Source: a virus. Taken from it: DNA of 40,456 nucleotides. The notes below the pieces were generated by a model. That model had not been told where the DNA came from, ran no database searches, and saw only the letters and a list, made by a program, of their open reading frames with translations. Of this stretch, positions 23,583 through 32,045 are shown one piece after another (position 1 is the first letter of the stretch; each line of letters opens with the position of its first letter). The stretch covers positions 1 to 40,456 of the IMG/VR virus record IMGVR_UViG_3300042922_001229, one strand, 5' to 3'. A program made the translations under genes and the position numbers.

Positions 23583-23777
23583 ATGTTTATTATGTACGAC
23601 GATATCTACATAAATACAGATAATATCAACTATGCCAAGATTTTAAATGAAACCTCACAGGTAATTTTTTACTTCGGACCAACAAAGGACAATGAGGAAG
23701 GGACGAGTGTTACTTTGCAGTTTGGTGATATTTATCAAATTACGGAATTTTTAGAATCCTTTAATCAAAATACTTAG
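23583..23777 (+). CDS. Small soluble protein of 64 residues, unknown function
   Basis: The sequence MFIMYDDIYINTDNINYAKI begins a compact acidic protein with alternating beta-like strands (VIFYFGPTKDNEEGTSVTLQFGD) and a short C-terminal helix. It starts at ATG 23583, with GGAAC about eight bases upstream; ATG 23592 is also possible. It is isolated between terminator-containing gaps, as expected of a moron gene. No family is recognised. The following gap to 23981 (204 bases) shows no gene. Confidence 0.5.
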   Translation: MFIMYDDIYINTDNINYAKILNETSQVIFYFGPTKDNEEGTSVTLQFGDIYQITEFLESFNQNT

Positions 23778-23981
23778 CCTTTTCTAAAGGTTCTTTAATG
23801 GATATCTTTATGACCCTTAAAGCTGATTTCTACCGCTCCCCGTTGTAAAGATACTCCATTACCGAAAGCTAAACGAGTTTAGTTAGGAGTAAAGGAAAAA
23901 CCAAAAGAATAAGATACGAAGCAATAGATTTTTTATTAAAGTTATATAAAATTTACGTATTCCAATATTTGTAATGAGCAC

Positions 23982-24419
23982 ATGAATTTTATGGGCAGAA
24001 TATTATTATTTTTTATAAGTTCATTGATTATTAGCCCAGTGTACAGTGCTGATGATTTTTTCGAAAAAAAACCTTCTATCTTAATTGCTAAGGATGAAGG
24101 GATCCAAAATAATAACAGTCGTGAGAAAGTTGATTTTTTTGAGTTATCAAATCAACAAAAAATAGATCGTACAAATCAAGTTTTTAAAAGGGCAGAGCGA
24201 GCTAATGACATTCTATTCCAAACGGCGAATATGACTGATTATGATAAATCACAATATTACAGGGAAAATAAGTTTGCTAATAATAGGGGTTATTCACCAT
24301 ATATTGAATCTACACTTAACAGAAAAGTAATTTCAGAAGAAGAATATCAACAGGAACTTGAGCAAAAAAGAAAAGAGAGAAAAGTTGATCGAACCCTTAT
24401 GTACCTATTAGACAAGTAA
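23982..24419 (+). CDS. Secreted protein with signal peptide, unknown function
   Basis: This 145-residue protein has a clear signal peptide (residues 1-22, ending SPVYSA) and a mature part rich in Lys, Glu, Asn and Arg. The C-terminus is a charged helix (EEEYQQELEQKRKERKVDRTLMYLLDK). There are no cysteines, so it is not a lipoprotein. It lies 29 bases before the acidic mini-protein and the two may form one transcript ending at the terminators near 24766-24874. A periplasmic moron protein is the likely description. Confidence 0.6.
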   Translation: MNFMGRILLFFISSLIISPVYSADDFFEKKPSILIAKDEGIQNNNSREKVDFFELSNQQKIDRTNQVFKRAERANDILFQTANMTDYDKSQYYRENKFANNRGYSPYIESTLNRKVISEEEYQQELEQKRKERKVDRTLMYLLDK

Positions 24420-24448
24420 TCTCAATTAAATTTTATTGGCTTAAATTT

Positions 24449-24640
24449 ATGAAAAATCAAAATGATCCAATTGAAAATATAGAGCAATTAGATGCTGATA
24501 GTGAGCAAAAGCAGGAAAACTCGGTACTTAATTCTGTGAATCCTGATCCTGTTGAAGTAACAGATTTAATTGTAGAAATCGGGAAAGATATAGCTGATTT
24601 TGCATCATCTATTCTAGACAATATTGATATAAATTTTTAA
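24449..24640 (+). CDS. Highly acidic mini-protein of 63 residues
   Basis: The protein has 15 Asp/Glu against 3 Lys and no Arg, a net charge of about -12, with Asn/Gln-rich stretches and a helical C-terminus (TDLIVEIGKDIADFASSIL). Small acidic phage proteins sometimes mimic DNA and block nucleases or CRISPR complexes, but no specific family can be named. It is short, and its start has no strong ribosome binding site, so coding status is moderately uncertain. Confidence 0.45.
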   Translation: MKNQNDPIENIEQLDADSEQKQENSVLNSVNPDPVEVTDLIVEIGKDIADFASSILDNIDINF

Positions 24641-24765
24641 TTTAATAGTTCCTCAAATAGGAGCATTTTCATAGAAATTTTAAATATGAATTTGTAGTTG
24701 CATATATATGAATATCCATATATGATTCATATCAAATACTGCGCTGAAAGTTTTTATTTTTTGTG

Positions 24766-24797
24766 GCCCATTTCTCTTTTGGAGGGATGGGCTTTTT
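24766..24797 (+). terminator. Terminator-like hairpin after the acidic mini-protein
   Basis: GCCCAT (24766-24771) and ATGGGC (24787-24792) form a stem with a 15-base loop followed by TTTTT. It lies downstream of the 23982-24640 pair. Confidence 0.55.
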
Positions 24798-24838
24798 AAT
24801 GTCAGTTTTTAACTTGCCGAACGGATTACGGCACAAAT

Positions 24839-24874
24839 AGCCCCGCTAAGTATCGATTATTGGCGGGGCTTTTT
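24839..24874 (+). terminator. Second terminator before the convergent gene
   Basis: AGCCCCGC (24839-24846) pairs with GCGGGGCT (24863-24870) around a 16-base loop, followed by TTTTT. It is GC-rich and strong, and insulates the convergent minus-strand gene starting at 25230. Confidence 0.75.
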
Positions 24875-24894
24875 AGTTTTAATAGATAGGTTAG

Positions 24895-25230
24895 TTAACT
24901 CTCATTTTGTGAATATTGTGGCTGTATCTGATCCAAGCTATCTTCTGGATTCTTTTCACGAGTATGAGAGACTTGAGTATTTTCGATATGAACAATTCGG
25001 TCATACTCAACATCTTTTAGATGCTCTGGTGCCAATTCTGGATATGACTTATAAAAATGCATTTTAATATTTAGAGCATGATCAAGTAGAAAAGCGGATT
25101 CAATACTGTAGTACTGATCATTATCAAAATACTCATAAGTCGATTCTAATAATTCTTTGATTGAGTCATCAAGATTTTTAAGTTTTTCATTTATGAGATT
25201 TAAATCATTTGCAGATGGTTGTTTTTTCAT
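24895..25230 (-). CDS. Acidic helical protein, unknown function
   Basis: This 111-residue protein starts MKKQPSANDLNLINEKLKNL and is rich in Asp, Glu, Tyr and Gln, with a long N-terminal helix (residues 8-30) and a polar tail. No domain is recognised. It follows the 85-residue secreted protein on the same strand with 69 bases between. Its leader carries AATGCGAGATAAG just before the ATG, the same 13 bases that precede the leftward membrane-protein gene at 4471. Confidence 0.55.
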   Translation of the reverse strand: MKKQPSANDLNLINEKLKNLDDSIKELLESTYEYFDNDQYYSIESAFLLDHALNIKMHFYKSYPELAPEHLKDVEYDRIVHIENTQVSHTREKNPEDSLDQIQPQYSQNES

Positions 25231-25299
25231 TTCTTATCTCGCATTTATGAAAGATTTTGTACTGAAGTTTCCAGTACAAAATCTTAAAGGTCTATGGAA

Positions 25300-25557
25300 T
25301 TATGGTAAAACAAAAATACCCGAACTGCGGCAACGATCAAAAGCAGCTTGACACTTCCAAGTTTCCTTAAGGCCTTGGAATGCACCTACACCATTTCGGC
25401 AATTTTCATACTGTAAGCGGCAGTATTCATAATCACCAGCGGCTGGCTGAAGTATTTCTAAGAGACTTTTGGGTTGTTGTTTTTCCTCACTAGCAGTTGT
25501 CCCGAGGGATAAAGTTGCAAGGGTTATTGTTACTAAAAAAATTAATTTTTTCTTCAT
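25300..25557 (-). CDS. Small secreted cysteine-containing protein
   Basis: This 85-residue protein has a signal peptide (MKKKLIFLVTITLATLSLGTTA) and a mature part of about 62 residues. Four cysteines sit in CRLQYENC and CQAAFDRC, a CX6C ... CX6C arrangement that could form two disulfides across a helical hairpin. It is the first gene of a short minus-strand unit. No family is named, but the cysteine spacing suggests a stable periplasmic or secreted fold. Confidence 0.65.
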   Translation of the reverse strand: MKKKLIFLVTITLATLSLGTTASEEKQQPKSLLEILQPAAGDYEYCRLQYENCRNGVGAFQGLKETWKCQAAFDRCRSSGIFVLP

Positions 25558-25722
25558 GTTAGATACTCTTTTAGTTAATTTTATAAATACCGAATGGATA
25601 TTTTTACCATTTGGTAAATTTTTTATAATAGAAAATTATTAAGTATTAAAGAATATATATAAATATGTTGTAACTTAATCTTTAAATGTAAATGCATAAT
25701 ATATTTGTTTTGAGATTGAAGG

Positions 25723-26160
25723 ATGGAAGTTAAAGAGTACTTTTGGCTTACAAGAAAAAAAAAGCCCAAAACTAAACCTAAAAGTAGACCTCTGCCCAAA
25801 GCTAAACAAAATTATTTAGAAGCTGAAGAAGTCTTATTTCAGGAACTAGAAGAACATCGAATAGGATATCGCCGAAAATTTCAGTTCGAATCAACCAAAA
25901 ATTGGCGTTTCGATTTTTATATTGTGAAGTTGAATCTTCTTATAGAAATTGCTGGCAGTCCTTGGTCAGTTGGTCGAGGTGGGCGAAAAATTGCAAATGC
26001 AATGGGTAAATATGATCTTGCTTTGGATAAGGGGTATAAATTCGAACGTCTAGGGCCCCACCAAATTGAATCAGGTTACGCAATTAACTGGATTAAAGGC
26101 GAATTAGCGAGAATTGAAGATGGAACAGATCAGACCATTTCCTCAACAGGAGTTGATTGA
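25723..26160 (+). CDS. DUF559/VSR-like nuclease-fold protein next to packaging genes
   Basis: This 145-residue protein is a relative of the early nuclease at 17384-17800. The core reads NWRFDFYIVKLNLLIEIAGSPWSVGRGGRK, with Asp64 and Glu75 kept. The second acidic position of the EVE motif is replaced by Ala77 (EIA), so catalysis may be weakened or use another residue. The N-terminus is strongly basic and could bind DNA. It lies just upstream of the metallopeptidase and terminase genes, the place where many phages keep an HNH nuclease that helps packaging. The end overlaps the next gene by 41 bases. Confidence 0.7.
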   Translation: MEVKEYFWLTRKKKPKTKPKSRPLPKAKQNYLEAEEVLFQELEEHRIGYRRKFQFESTKNWRFDFYIVKLNLLIEIAGSPWSVGRGGRKIANAMGKYDLALDKGYKFERLGPHQIESGYAINWIKGELARIEDGTDQTISSTGVD

Positions 26161-26761
26161 TAAAGCCGAAGAGGATGAAGCAATTAGATTGGCTCCCGCA
26201 CCTGACTTAATGAATTGGGTGATCACAAACTTTTTAACCATTGGTGGACCACTCCATAATCCCGATCACGATCATATTGCTGAGTTACTTCATGACAACG
26301 AAGAGTTCTTAGCGTTTGCATGGGCTTCATCCGCTTGTGTAGCTAAAAAGCGCATGGTACTAGGCCAATGCGAAAAGGTGATGTTCAACCAAGGCGGGTG
26401 GAAGAAAGCTCGACAAGAACAGCAAATGCGCGATTGGTTTGGTTATGTGCCAACTTATCTCATCACTATAGACGCAAGTTATAGCGACCAAGCTACAGAC
26501 CGAGACTTTTGCGCTTTAATCGAACATGAGCTTTATCATATTGGCGTTGAGCGTGATCAAGATGGTGAGCCTCTTTACAGTGATATGACTGGTTTGCCAA
26601 AACATTATTTGGCAGGTCATGACGTTGAAGAGTTTGTTGGCGTAGTAAAAAGATGGGGAGCGGATGAAAGCGTAAAGCGCCTACTAGAAGTGGCGAAGCA
26701 AGCGCCGTTTGTATCAGATGTGAATATTTCAAAGTGCTGTGGGACATGTTTAATAAGTTGA
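26120..26761 (+). CDS. Putative phage metallopeptidase
   Basis: This 213-residue protein has the zinc-binding motif HELYH (His136, Glu137, His140) followed by GHDVEEF (His167, Glu170), the pattern of the putative phage metallopeptidase family found near terminase genes. The rest is mixed alpha/beta with a terminal cysteine cluster (CCGTC). The ATG at 26120 is preferred to TTG 26114. It overlaps the upstream nuclease gene and ends in a terminator hairpin. The substrate is unknown; a role in packaging or capsid maturation is only positional. Confidence 0.8.
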   Translation: MEQIRPFPQQELIDKAEEDEAIRLAPAPDLMNWVITNFLTIGGPLHNPDHDHIAELLHDNEEFLAFAWASSACVAKKRMVLGQCEKVMFNQGGWKKARQEQQMRDWFGYVPTYLITIDASYSDQATDRDFCALIEHELYHIGVERDQDGEPLYSDMTGLPKHYLAGHDVEEFVGVVKRWGADESVKRLLEVAKQAPFVSDVNISKCCGTCLIS

Positions 26762-26782
26762 GCCTAAGGGCTCATTTTTTTT
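26759..26782 (+). terminator. Terminator after the metallopeptidase gene
   Basis: TGAGCC-taag-GGCTCA (26759-26774) followed by eight T residues overlaps the stop codon. It separates the nuclease/metallopeptidase pair from the terminase genes. Confidence 0.7.
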
Positions 26783-26820
26783 GCCATGTTTCCTTGACGT
26801 ACCTTGACGGATAGAGAGAA

Positions 26821-27375
26821 ATGGCGACATTAAACAAAAAGCAGAAACTCTTTATTGTACAATCGCTTGCTGTGTTTAATACCCCTCAAGAAACAGTAAG
26901 TCTCGTCAAGGAAGAATTTGACATTGACGTTTCGAGACAGCAGGTAGAGTCATACGACCCTACAAAGTTTGCTGGTAGAGACTTAAGTAAGGAGCTCAAA
27001 GAATTTTTTGAAAAAACTCGGGAAGAGTATTTGAGTCAACCACTAAATAAAATTAGTGGAGCAAATGACATTGTTCAGTTGAAGATTTTAAGTGATTTGC
27101 TTTGGACTAAAAAAAACAATGTGACCATGACAATTAAGATTGTGGATCAAATACAAAAGATCATGAAGGGGTTTTATGACAAGAAGGTGGAACAAGCTAA
27201 TAAAGGTAATCCTGAAGCAAGCCAGACTAAAGCTGAAGTAGAACTCGAGATCAAAAAGCTTGAACTCCAAAAGCTACAGCGTGAAGTGAACCCTCCTGAG
27301 TATCGACCACCTGAAGAGGATTACAAGCTTGTGCTGAATCCTGATGAGGAGATACCAAATGAGCCAATTCTTTAA
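26821..27375 (+). CDS. terS: Terminase small subunit (DUF2280)
   Basis: This 184-residue protein is a DUF2280-type small terminase. The N-terminus (NKKQKLFIVQSLAVFNTPQETVSLVKEEFDIDVSRQQVESYDP) is a helix-turn-helix DNA-binding domain. A central helical part and a charged oligomerisation helix follow (EVELEIKKLELQKLQREV, about 138-155), ending in a Pro/Glu-rich tail. It recognises phage DNA for packaging. GAGAGA precedes the ATG. The stop overlaps the large subunit start by 17 bases, giving coupled translation. No pac or cos site can be identified by eye. Confidence 0.85.
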   Translation: MATLNKKQKLFIVQSLAVFNTPQETVSLVKEEFDIDVSRQQVESYDPTKFAGRDLSKELKEFFEKTREEYLSQPLNKISGANDIVQLKILSDLLWTKKNNVTMTIKIVDQIQKIMKGFYDKKVEQANKGNPEASQTKAEVELEIKKLELQKLQREVNPPEYRPPEEDYKLVLNPDEEIPNEPIL

Positions 27376-28675
27376 TCCTCCTGAAGGTTCGGTTCAACTA
27401 ACCCCTAAACAGGCAAATATCTATTTATGGGGCTGGCAAAAAGAAGCCCGATTCCGTGATGCTGTTTGTGGACGCCGTTTTGGAAAGACCTTCTTGGCCA
27501 AAGCGGAAATGCGCAGAGCCGCAAGACTGGCAGCTAAATGGAATGTTTCTGTTGAGGATGAAATTTGGTATGCAGCGCCTACCTTTAAGCAAGCAAAGCG
27601 GGTTTTCTGGAAGAGATTAAAGCAGGCAATTCCAGCATCGTGGCGAGCTGGAAAGCCGAATGAGACTGAATGTTCAATCACATTAAGAAGTGGTCATGTT
27701 ATTCGAGTAGTAGGTCTAGATAATTATGATGACCTTCGTGGATCTGGCTTATTTTTCCTTATTATTGATGAATGGGCAGATTGTAAGTGGGCTGCATGGG
27801 AAGAAGTACTTCGCCCGATGCTTTCAACTTGTAAATATGTGGTAAATGGAGAACAACGTGTTGGTGGACATGTTTTAAGGATTGGAACACCCAAAGGCTT
27901 TAACCATTGTTATGACACGTTCATGGATGGGCAGCCAGGGCATGAACCGGATTGTAAAAGCTTTTCTTATACATCCCTACAAGGGGGAAATATTCCTGAG
28001 TCTGAAATCATTGTTGCTAAACGCAAGATGGATCCGAAGACATTTAGCCAGGAATATGAAGCAAGCTTTGAAAGTTACCAAGGCGTTATCTTCTATTGCT
28101 TTAATCGCTTATTAAGTGCATCAACTGAAACCGTTCAAGCTAATGATGTGCTTCATATTGGCATGGACTTCAACGTAACCAAAATGGCTGCTGTCGTATA
28201 TGTTCGCCGTGGTGAGCAGATGCATGCTGTTGATGAGTTCGTGAATCTTTTTGATACCCCAGCAATGATTGAAGCTATTCAGGAGCGTTATTCTGATCAT
28301 GAAATAGCTGTATATCCTGATGCTTCAGGTGAGAATCGGAAGTCGAGCAATGCAAGTGAAACGGATCTAGCTTTGCTTAGAAAAGCTGGATTTAAAGTTC
28401 ATGTGAACAATAGAAACCCTGCAGTTAAAGATCGCATCAACTCAATGAATGGGATGCTTTGCAATACTTTCTCAGAGCGCAGGTTGTTTGTGAACGTCAC
28501 GAAGTGCCCGCACTTTGCTAAATGCTTAGAGCGACAAATTTATGATGATCACGGTCAGCCTGATAAAAAATCAGGTTTTGATCATATGAATGATGCAGGA
28601 ACCTATCCAATCGCTTATCTATTTCCGATTGATAAAAAATCAATGGGAATGCGAAGGATTCGCGGGATGTCTTAA
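27359..28675 (+). CDS. terL: Terminase large subunit
   Basis: This 438-residue protein has a Walker A motif GRRFGKT (residues 38-44), Walker B LIIDE (134-138) and a C-terminal RNase H-like nuclease with GMDFNVTK and YPDASGENRKSS acidic centres. It packages DNA into the prohead by ATP hydrolysis and cuts the concatemer. The ATG at 27359 has GAGGAG before it; an upstream ATG at 27344 would extend further into the small subunit gene. All motifs are intact and the length fits headful-type terminases. Confidence 0.95.
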   Translation: MSQFFNPPEGSVQLTPKQANIYLWGWQKEARFRDAVCGRRFGKTFLAKAEMRRAARLAAKWNVSVEDEIWYAAPTFKQAKRVFWKRLKQAIPASWRAGKPNETECSITLRSGHVIRVVGLDNYDDLRGSGLFFLIIDEWADCKWAAWEEVLRPMLSTCKYVVNGEQRVGGHVLRIGTPKGFNHCYDTFMDGQPGHEPDCKSFSYTSLQGGNIPESEIIVAKRKMDPKTFSQEYEASFESYQGVIFYCFNRLLSASTETVQANDVLHIGMDFNVTKMAAVVYVRRGEQMHAVDEFVNLFDTPAMIEAIQERYSDHEIAVYPDASGENRKSSNASETDLALLRKAGFKVHVNNRNPAVKDRINSMNGMLCNTFSERRLFVNVTKCPHFAKCLERQIYDDHGQPDKKSGFDHMNDAGTYPIAYLFPIDKKSMGMRRIRGMS

Positions 28676-28680
28676 ACAAC

Positions 28681-28702
28681 GCACCTATTAAGGTGCTTTT
28701 TT
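28681..28702 (+). terminator. Terminator between terminase and portal genes
   Basis: GCACCT-atta-AGGTGC (28681-28696) followed by six T residues lies five bases after the terminase stop. Within a late operon it would need antitermination to be passed, in line with a Q-type regulator. Confidence 0.75.
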
Positions 28703-28714
28703 ATTGGTGTTTTT

Positions 28715-30061
28715 ATGGCAGTTACTGATAAACATCCGCAGTATATTGCTGCACAAAAAAGCTGGTTGGTTATGCGCGACGCCGTTGCCGGTGAAGAGCA
28801 GATTAAACAGGCACAAACCAAGTATCTTCCTAAGTCGGCTGGAATGATTGAGGCTGAAAAGCAAGGCGATAAGACTGGAGAGATTTATAAAGCTTATCTC
28901 AGTCGTGCTCAGTATCCATTATGGGTTCAAGATTCTCTTCGTACGATGATTGGTCTGGTTTCTAAGCTTGAACCTAACATCGTAATTGAAAGTACTTTAT
29001 TACAAGGGCTTATAGAGAATGCTACCAATGACGGATTTGGGTTAAAACAGCTTTTTATCCGTATTTGCCTAGAGTTACTGGAATATGGCCGTTGTGGTTT
29101 GCTGGTAGATGTAGATGCTAAAGGCGTGCCTTATTTCGCCCTATATGATGCTTTATCCATTATTAACTGGAAGGAAAACAGTATTGGTGGCCGTAAGGAT
29201 CTAAAACTATTAGTGCTCGAGGAGCAGTTTGATAATAGTGAAGATGAGTTTGGCCACGATACTAAAACGGTTCACCGCGTTTTAGCTATGCAGGAAGGTG
29301 CTTTAACTGTCCGCTTGTTTGATGGCTCTAGTGAAGAAGATAAAACTCCAGATCTTGGAGGTAATCAGCTTTCATTCACACCATTTGTATTCTGTGGTGC
29401 CACGGATAATTCCCCAAATGTTGGAACTATTCCGCTTTTAACTATGGCGAAAGCAGCACTTAAGAGTTACCAACTCAGTGCGGATTACTTTCAGTCACTC
29501 CATCACACAGCTCATCCTCAACCTTGGATTAATGGTATCGACAATGATGATGAACCAGATATTAGTGTTACAGGTGTGATGGCAGTATGGAGCCTTCCTG
29601 GTGAATCTCAATGCGGTTACTTAGAAATTTCAGGTAATGGTATTGAACTTACCAAGAGTGAAATGGATGCCCAGAAAAATGCAGCATTAGAAGCAGGTGC
29701 AAAGGTTGTTGATACGAATACACAGGAATCAGGTGAAGCACGCCGTGCACGTCAGGATGACCAGCATGCAAGCTTACACAGTATTGTCATGTGTGCAGCT
29801 GCTGCTATTGAGCAATCTATTAAGTATGCAGCCCAATGGTTAAAGCTGGATGCATCCAAATACGCATTTACGGTAGAGCCTGAATTTATTGTTCAGCAAT
29901 ACGATATCAATCTTGCTAAACAACTTTATGAAGGTGCTATTGCTGGAAAGAACTCATTCCAGACATATTGGGAATATATCGCTACTGGAAAGTTACCAGC
30001 TCATGATTATGTGGATGAAATGGTACGCGTGGAAGGTGAGCGGGATAGTATGCCGTTGTAG
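28715..30061 (+). CDS. Portal protein (DUF4055 family)
   Basis: This 448-residue protein matches the DUF4055 portal group. The start (AQKSWLVMRDAVAGEEQIKQAQTKYLPK) and the central stretch WVQDSLRTMIGLVSKLEP are typical, and the C-terminal half includes SGEARRARQDDQHASL before the crown-like helices. It forms the dodecameric ring at the capsid vertex through which DNA enters and leaves. Direct position after the terminase and before the head morphogenesis gene supports the call. Length is normal. Confidence 0.88.
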   Translation: MAVTDKHPQYIAAQKSWLVMRDAVAGEEQIKQAQTKYLPKSAGMIEAEKQGDKTGEIYKAYLSRAQYPLWVQDSLRTMIGLVSKLEPNIVIESTLLQGLIENATNDGFGLKQLFIRICLELLEYGRCGLLVDVDAKGVPYFALYDALSIINWKENSIGGRKDLKLLVLEEQFDNSEDEFGHDTKTVHRVLAMQEGALTVRLFDGSSEEDKTPDLGGNQLSFTPFVFCGATDNSPNVGTIPLLTMAKAALKSYQLSADYFQSLHHTAHPQPWINGIDNDDEPDISVTGVMAVWSLPGESQCGYLEISGNGIELTKSEMDAQKNAALEAGAKVVDTNTQESGEARRARQDDQHASLHSIVMCAAAAIEQSIKYAAQWLKLDASKYAFTVEPEFIVQQYDINLAKQLYEGAIAGKNSFQTYWEYIATGKLPAHDYVDEMVRVEGERDSMPL

Positions 30062-30070
30062 AGGTGATAA

Positions 30071-31162
30071 ATGGCTTCAAAAGATAAAACGCTGATCGAA
30101 GTACTTACTCAACATCAGGCGTACTTATATCGCGCTTCTTCTTATACAGTGAATGAGTTATTAAAGATTTTTAATGATGAGTCGGCTTTGATGTTGGCAA
30201 AGCTTCGGGACTTGCTTGAGGAGCTAAATGATTCTGAAAAATTAGCGCTTGCTGGTGGCCAGTACACCACGGCTAATCTTAAAGAAATTCGTGATCTTAT
30301 TGCTCAATGGTTTACGACCATAAACACTTCATTGCCAGAAGCCTTCGCCGTTTCAGCTACTGCTTTAGCTGTTTATGAAGCTAGTTACACAGCTAAGCTA
30401 TACCGTGGCAAGATTAAAAAGCCAAACGGTGAAAAGCTATATTCAGCAGCTAGAAAGGTTCCTTTAGTGGGCGGAGCATTAGTTGATGATCTACTTTCCA
30501 AGATTGCTGAAACAGCTCGCCAGAAAGTTGAATATGCTATTCGTGATGGAATTAGCTCAGGTAAAACGAATCAGGAGATTGTTCAGCGTATTCGTGGTAC
30601 CAAACGGCTTAATTACAAGGATGGTCTATTAACCAGTTCTAAGTCTGATATTGATCGGACTGTAAGGACAGTCCGCAGTCATATGGCCAATCAAGCTTAT
30701 CTGAATAGCTTCACCCAGATTGGCTTTGAATATGTTCGATTGGTTGCAACGCTGGATGGAAGAACATCAAAACTATGTGCATCTTTAGATGGCACTGTAT
30801 GGGAAATTAACGATCCAGCAAAGCGTGTACCGCCGTTGCACCCGAATTGTCGCAGTATTCTGGTTGGAGTGGGCAAAGATGGGCAATTAGTCGGTGAACG
30901 CCCGTTTGTTATGGATGAGCGAAGAGTTAAAGACATCCCCAAAGAGGAGAGTAGCCAACTCATCGGCCAACTGGATGCCAACACAACATTCAGAGAGTTC
31001 TTCAAAAAGACAGATGATTTCTTCCAGAAAGAATGGCTAGGACCAAAGCGGTACAAGCTTTATAAAGAAGGAAAGTTTGATTTTGATAAGTTCTTTGATC
31101 CGGAAGGGCGAGTTTATACATTGGATGAGTTAAGAAAGCTGGACGAGAGGGCTTTTAGCTGA
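30071..31162 (+). CDS. Minor head/head morphogenesis protein (SPP1 gp7 / Mu F-like)
   Basis: This 363-residue protein carries the phage Mu F/SPP1 gp7 module: RTVRSHMANQAYLNSF, then ATLDGRTSKLCASLDGTVW and VPPLHPNCRSILVGVGKD with the characteristic C...H-x2-C pattern. The N-terminal half is helical. Such proteins associate with the portal and help start head assembly or protect ejected DNA. GAGGTG precedes the ATG. The C-terminus (DKFFDPEGRVYTLDELRK) is charged. It ends just before the first moron cassette of the late operon. Confidence 0.88.
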   Translation: MASKDKTLIEVLTQHQAYLYRASSYTVNELLKIFNDESALMLAKLRDLLEELNDSEKLALAGGQYTTANLKEIRDLIAQWFTTINTSLPEAFAVSATALAVYEASYTAKLYRGKIKKPNGEKLYSAARKVPLVGGALVDDLLSKIAETARQKVEYAIRDGISSGKTNQEIVQRIRGTKRLNYKDGLLTSSKSDIDRTVRTVRSHMANQAYLNSFTQIGFEYVRLVATLDGRTSKLCASLDGTVWEINDPAKRVPPLHPNCRSILVGVGKDGQLVGERPFVMDERRVKDIPKEESSQLIGQLDANTTFREFFKKTDDFFQKEWLGPKRYKLYKEGKFDFDKFFDPEGRVYTLDELRKLDERAFS

Positions 31163-31176
31163 CATTTTTAAAGAGA

Positions 31177-31182
31177 TATAAT
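31177..31182 (+). promoter_or_regulatory. -10 box before tandem moron genes
   Basis: A perfect TATAAT at 31177-31182 lies 33 bases before the first moron gene; the -35 is weak (TTTTAG, 31153-31158). It suggests that the two secreted proteins can be expressed independently of the late operon. Confidence 0.45.
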
Positions 31183-31214
31183 GCTAGGGCATTTGTTACT
31201 TTAGGAAAATTATA

Positions 31215-31610
31215 ATGAAATTATTAAGCTTTATACTTAGTCTTGCTTTTGCTAGCAGTTGTTATGCTTTAAGTAGTGAGGAGTTCGAAAAAAAATACCA
31301 ACAATTAACTAATGATCTTATTAAAGCTATCATGAATAATGCTGCTGATTCTAGAGATTATAATGATGATAAAATACCAGAGTCTGAAAAGATTAAATCT
31401 AAAAGTAGTTGGTGTAAATTAACTAAGTCGAGAACAAACCAACTAGATCTGGTGGTTAATAATTTTTCGGAATATAAAGCCTTAATGAAGAAAAATAATG
31501 TTGAGGACGACTCAAAATTAGAAGATATAAAGAAATTTCATGATAAGCAGCAAGAATCATATTTACGGATGAAGGATCTATTGAAAGACACAGACTATCC
31601 GTGTAATTAA
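31215..31610 (+). CDS. Secreted moron protein A of tandem paralogues
   Basis: This 131-residue protein has a Sec signal peptide (residues 1-19, ending SCYA). The mature part starts LSSEEFEKKYQQL and contains DDKIPESEKIKSKSSWCKL and a C-terminal Cys in YPCN. The same layout occurs in the next gene. The mature protein is helical and polar. It is inserted between the head morphogenesis and scaffold genes, where structural genes normally run without a break. A periplasmic role during lysogeny is likely. The function is unknown. Confidence 0.65.
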   Translation: MKLLSFILSLAFASSCYALSSEEFEKKYQQLTNDLIKAIMNNAADSRDYNDDKIPESEKIKSKSSWCKLTKSRTNQLDLVVNNFSEYKALMKKNNVEDDSKLEDIKKFHDKQQESYLRMKDLLKDTDYPCN

Positions 31611-31641
31611 GAGTTTTCTAAAATTATAAGCTGGAATAAGA

Positions 31642-32016
31642 ATGAAACGAATTTTATTAACATGTAGTCTAATTTTTTCAAGCCATATTTTTGCAGGTCA
31701 AAATGATAGCTTTGAAAAGGAATATTTAAAGATTATGGAAGAGAGCAATATTGCTCAGTATAAAGAGTATAAATTTAACGAATCACATAAAGATAAAGAA
31801 TTGAATGAGGCGGAAAAATTAGAAGCTAAACAGCTTAAATGCGCATCCCTAAAGAGTGAACAACGATTCTATGAGTTAATTCTTAAAGGATCACATGAGT
31901 ATGTTAGCTATATGGAAAAACAGGGTTTAAAAATTCATTTCGATCCAGTGAAATCTAATATTGAGTTAAACGTGGTTAAACAAAAAATTAGTTTTAATGG
32001 ATGTGGTGAAGAATAA
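31642..32016 (+). CDS. Secreted moron protein B of tandem paralogues
   Basis: This 124-residue protein has a signal peptide (MKRILLTCSLIFSSHIFAG). The mature part starts NDSFEKEYLKI and contains DKELNEAEKLEAKQLKCASL with the Cys and helix in the same order as the preceding gene, and a C-terminal Cys in NGCGEE. The two are probably diverged duplicates. They are separated by 31 bases and followed by two terminator hairpins. The family is not recognised. Confidence 0.65.
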   Translation: MKRILLTCSLIFSSHIFAGQNDSFEKEYLKIMEESNIAQYKEYKFNESHKDKELNEAEKLEAKQLKCASLKSEQRFYELILKGSHEYVSYMEKQGLKIHFDPVKSNIELNVVKQKISFNGCGEE

Positions 32017-32045
32017 GCCAAAACTACATGTTTAATCAGAAAGAG

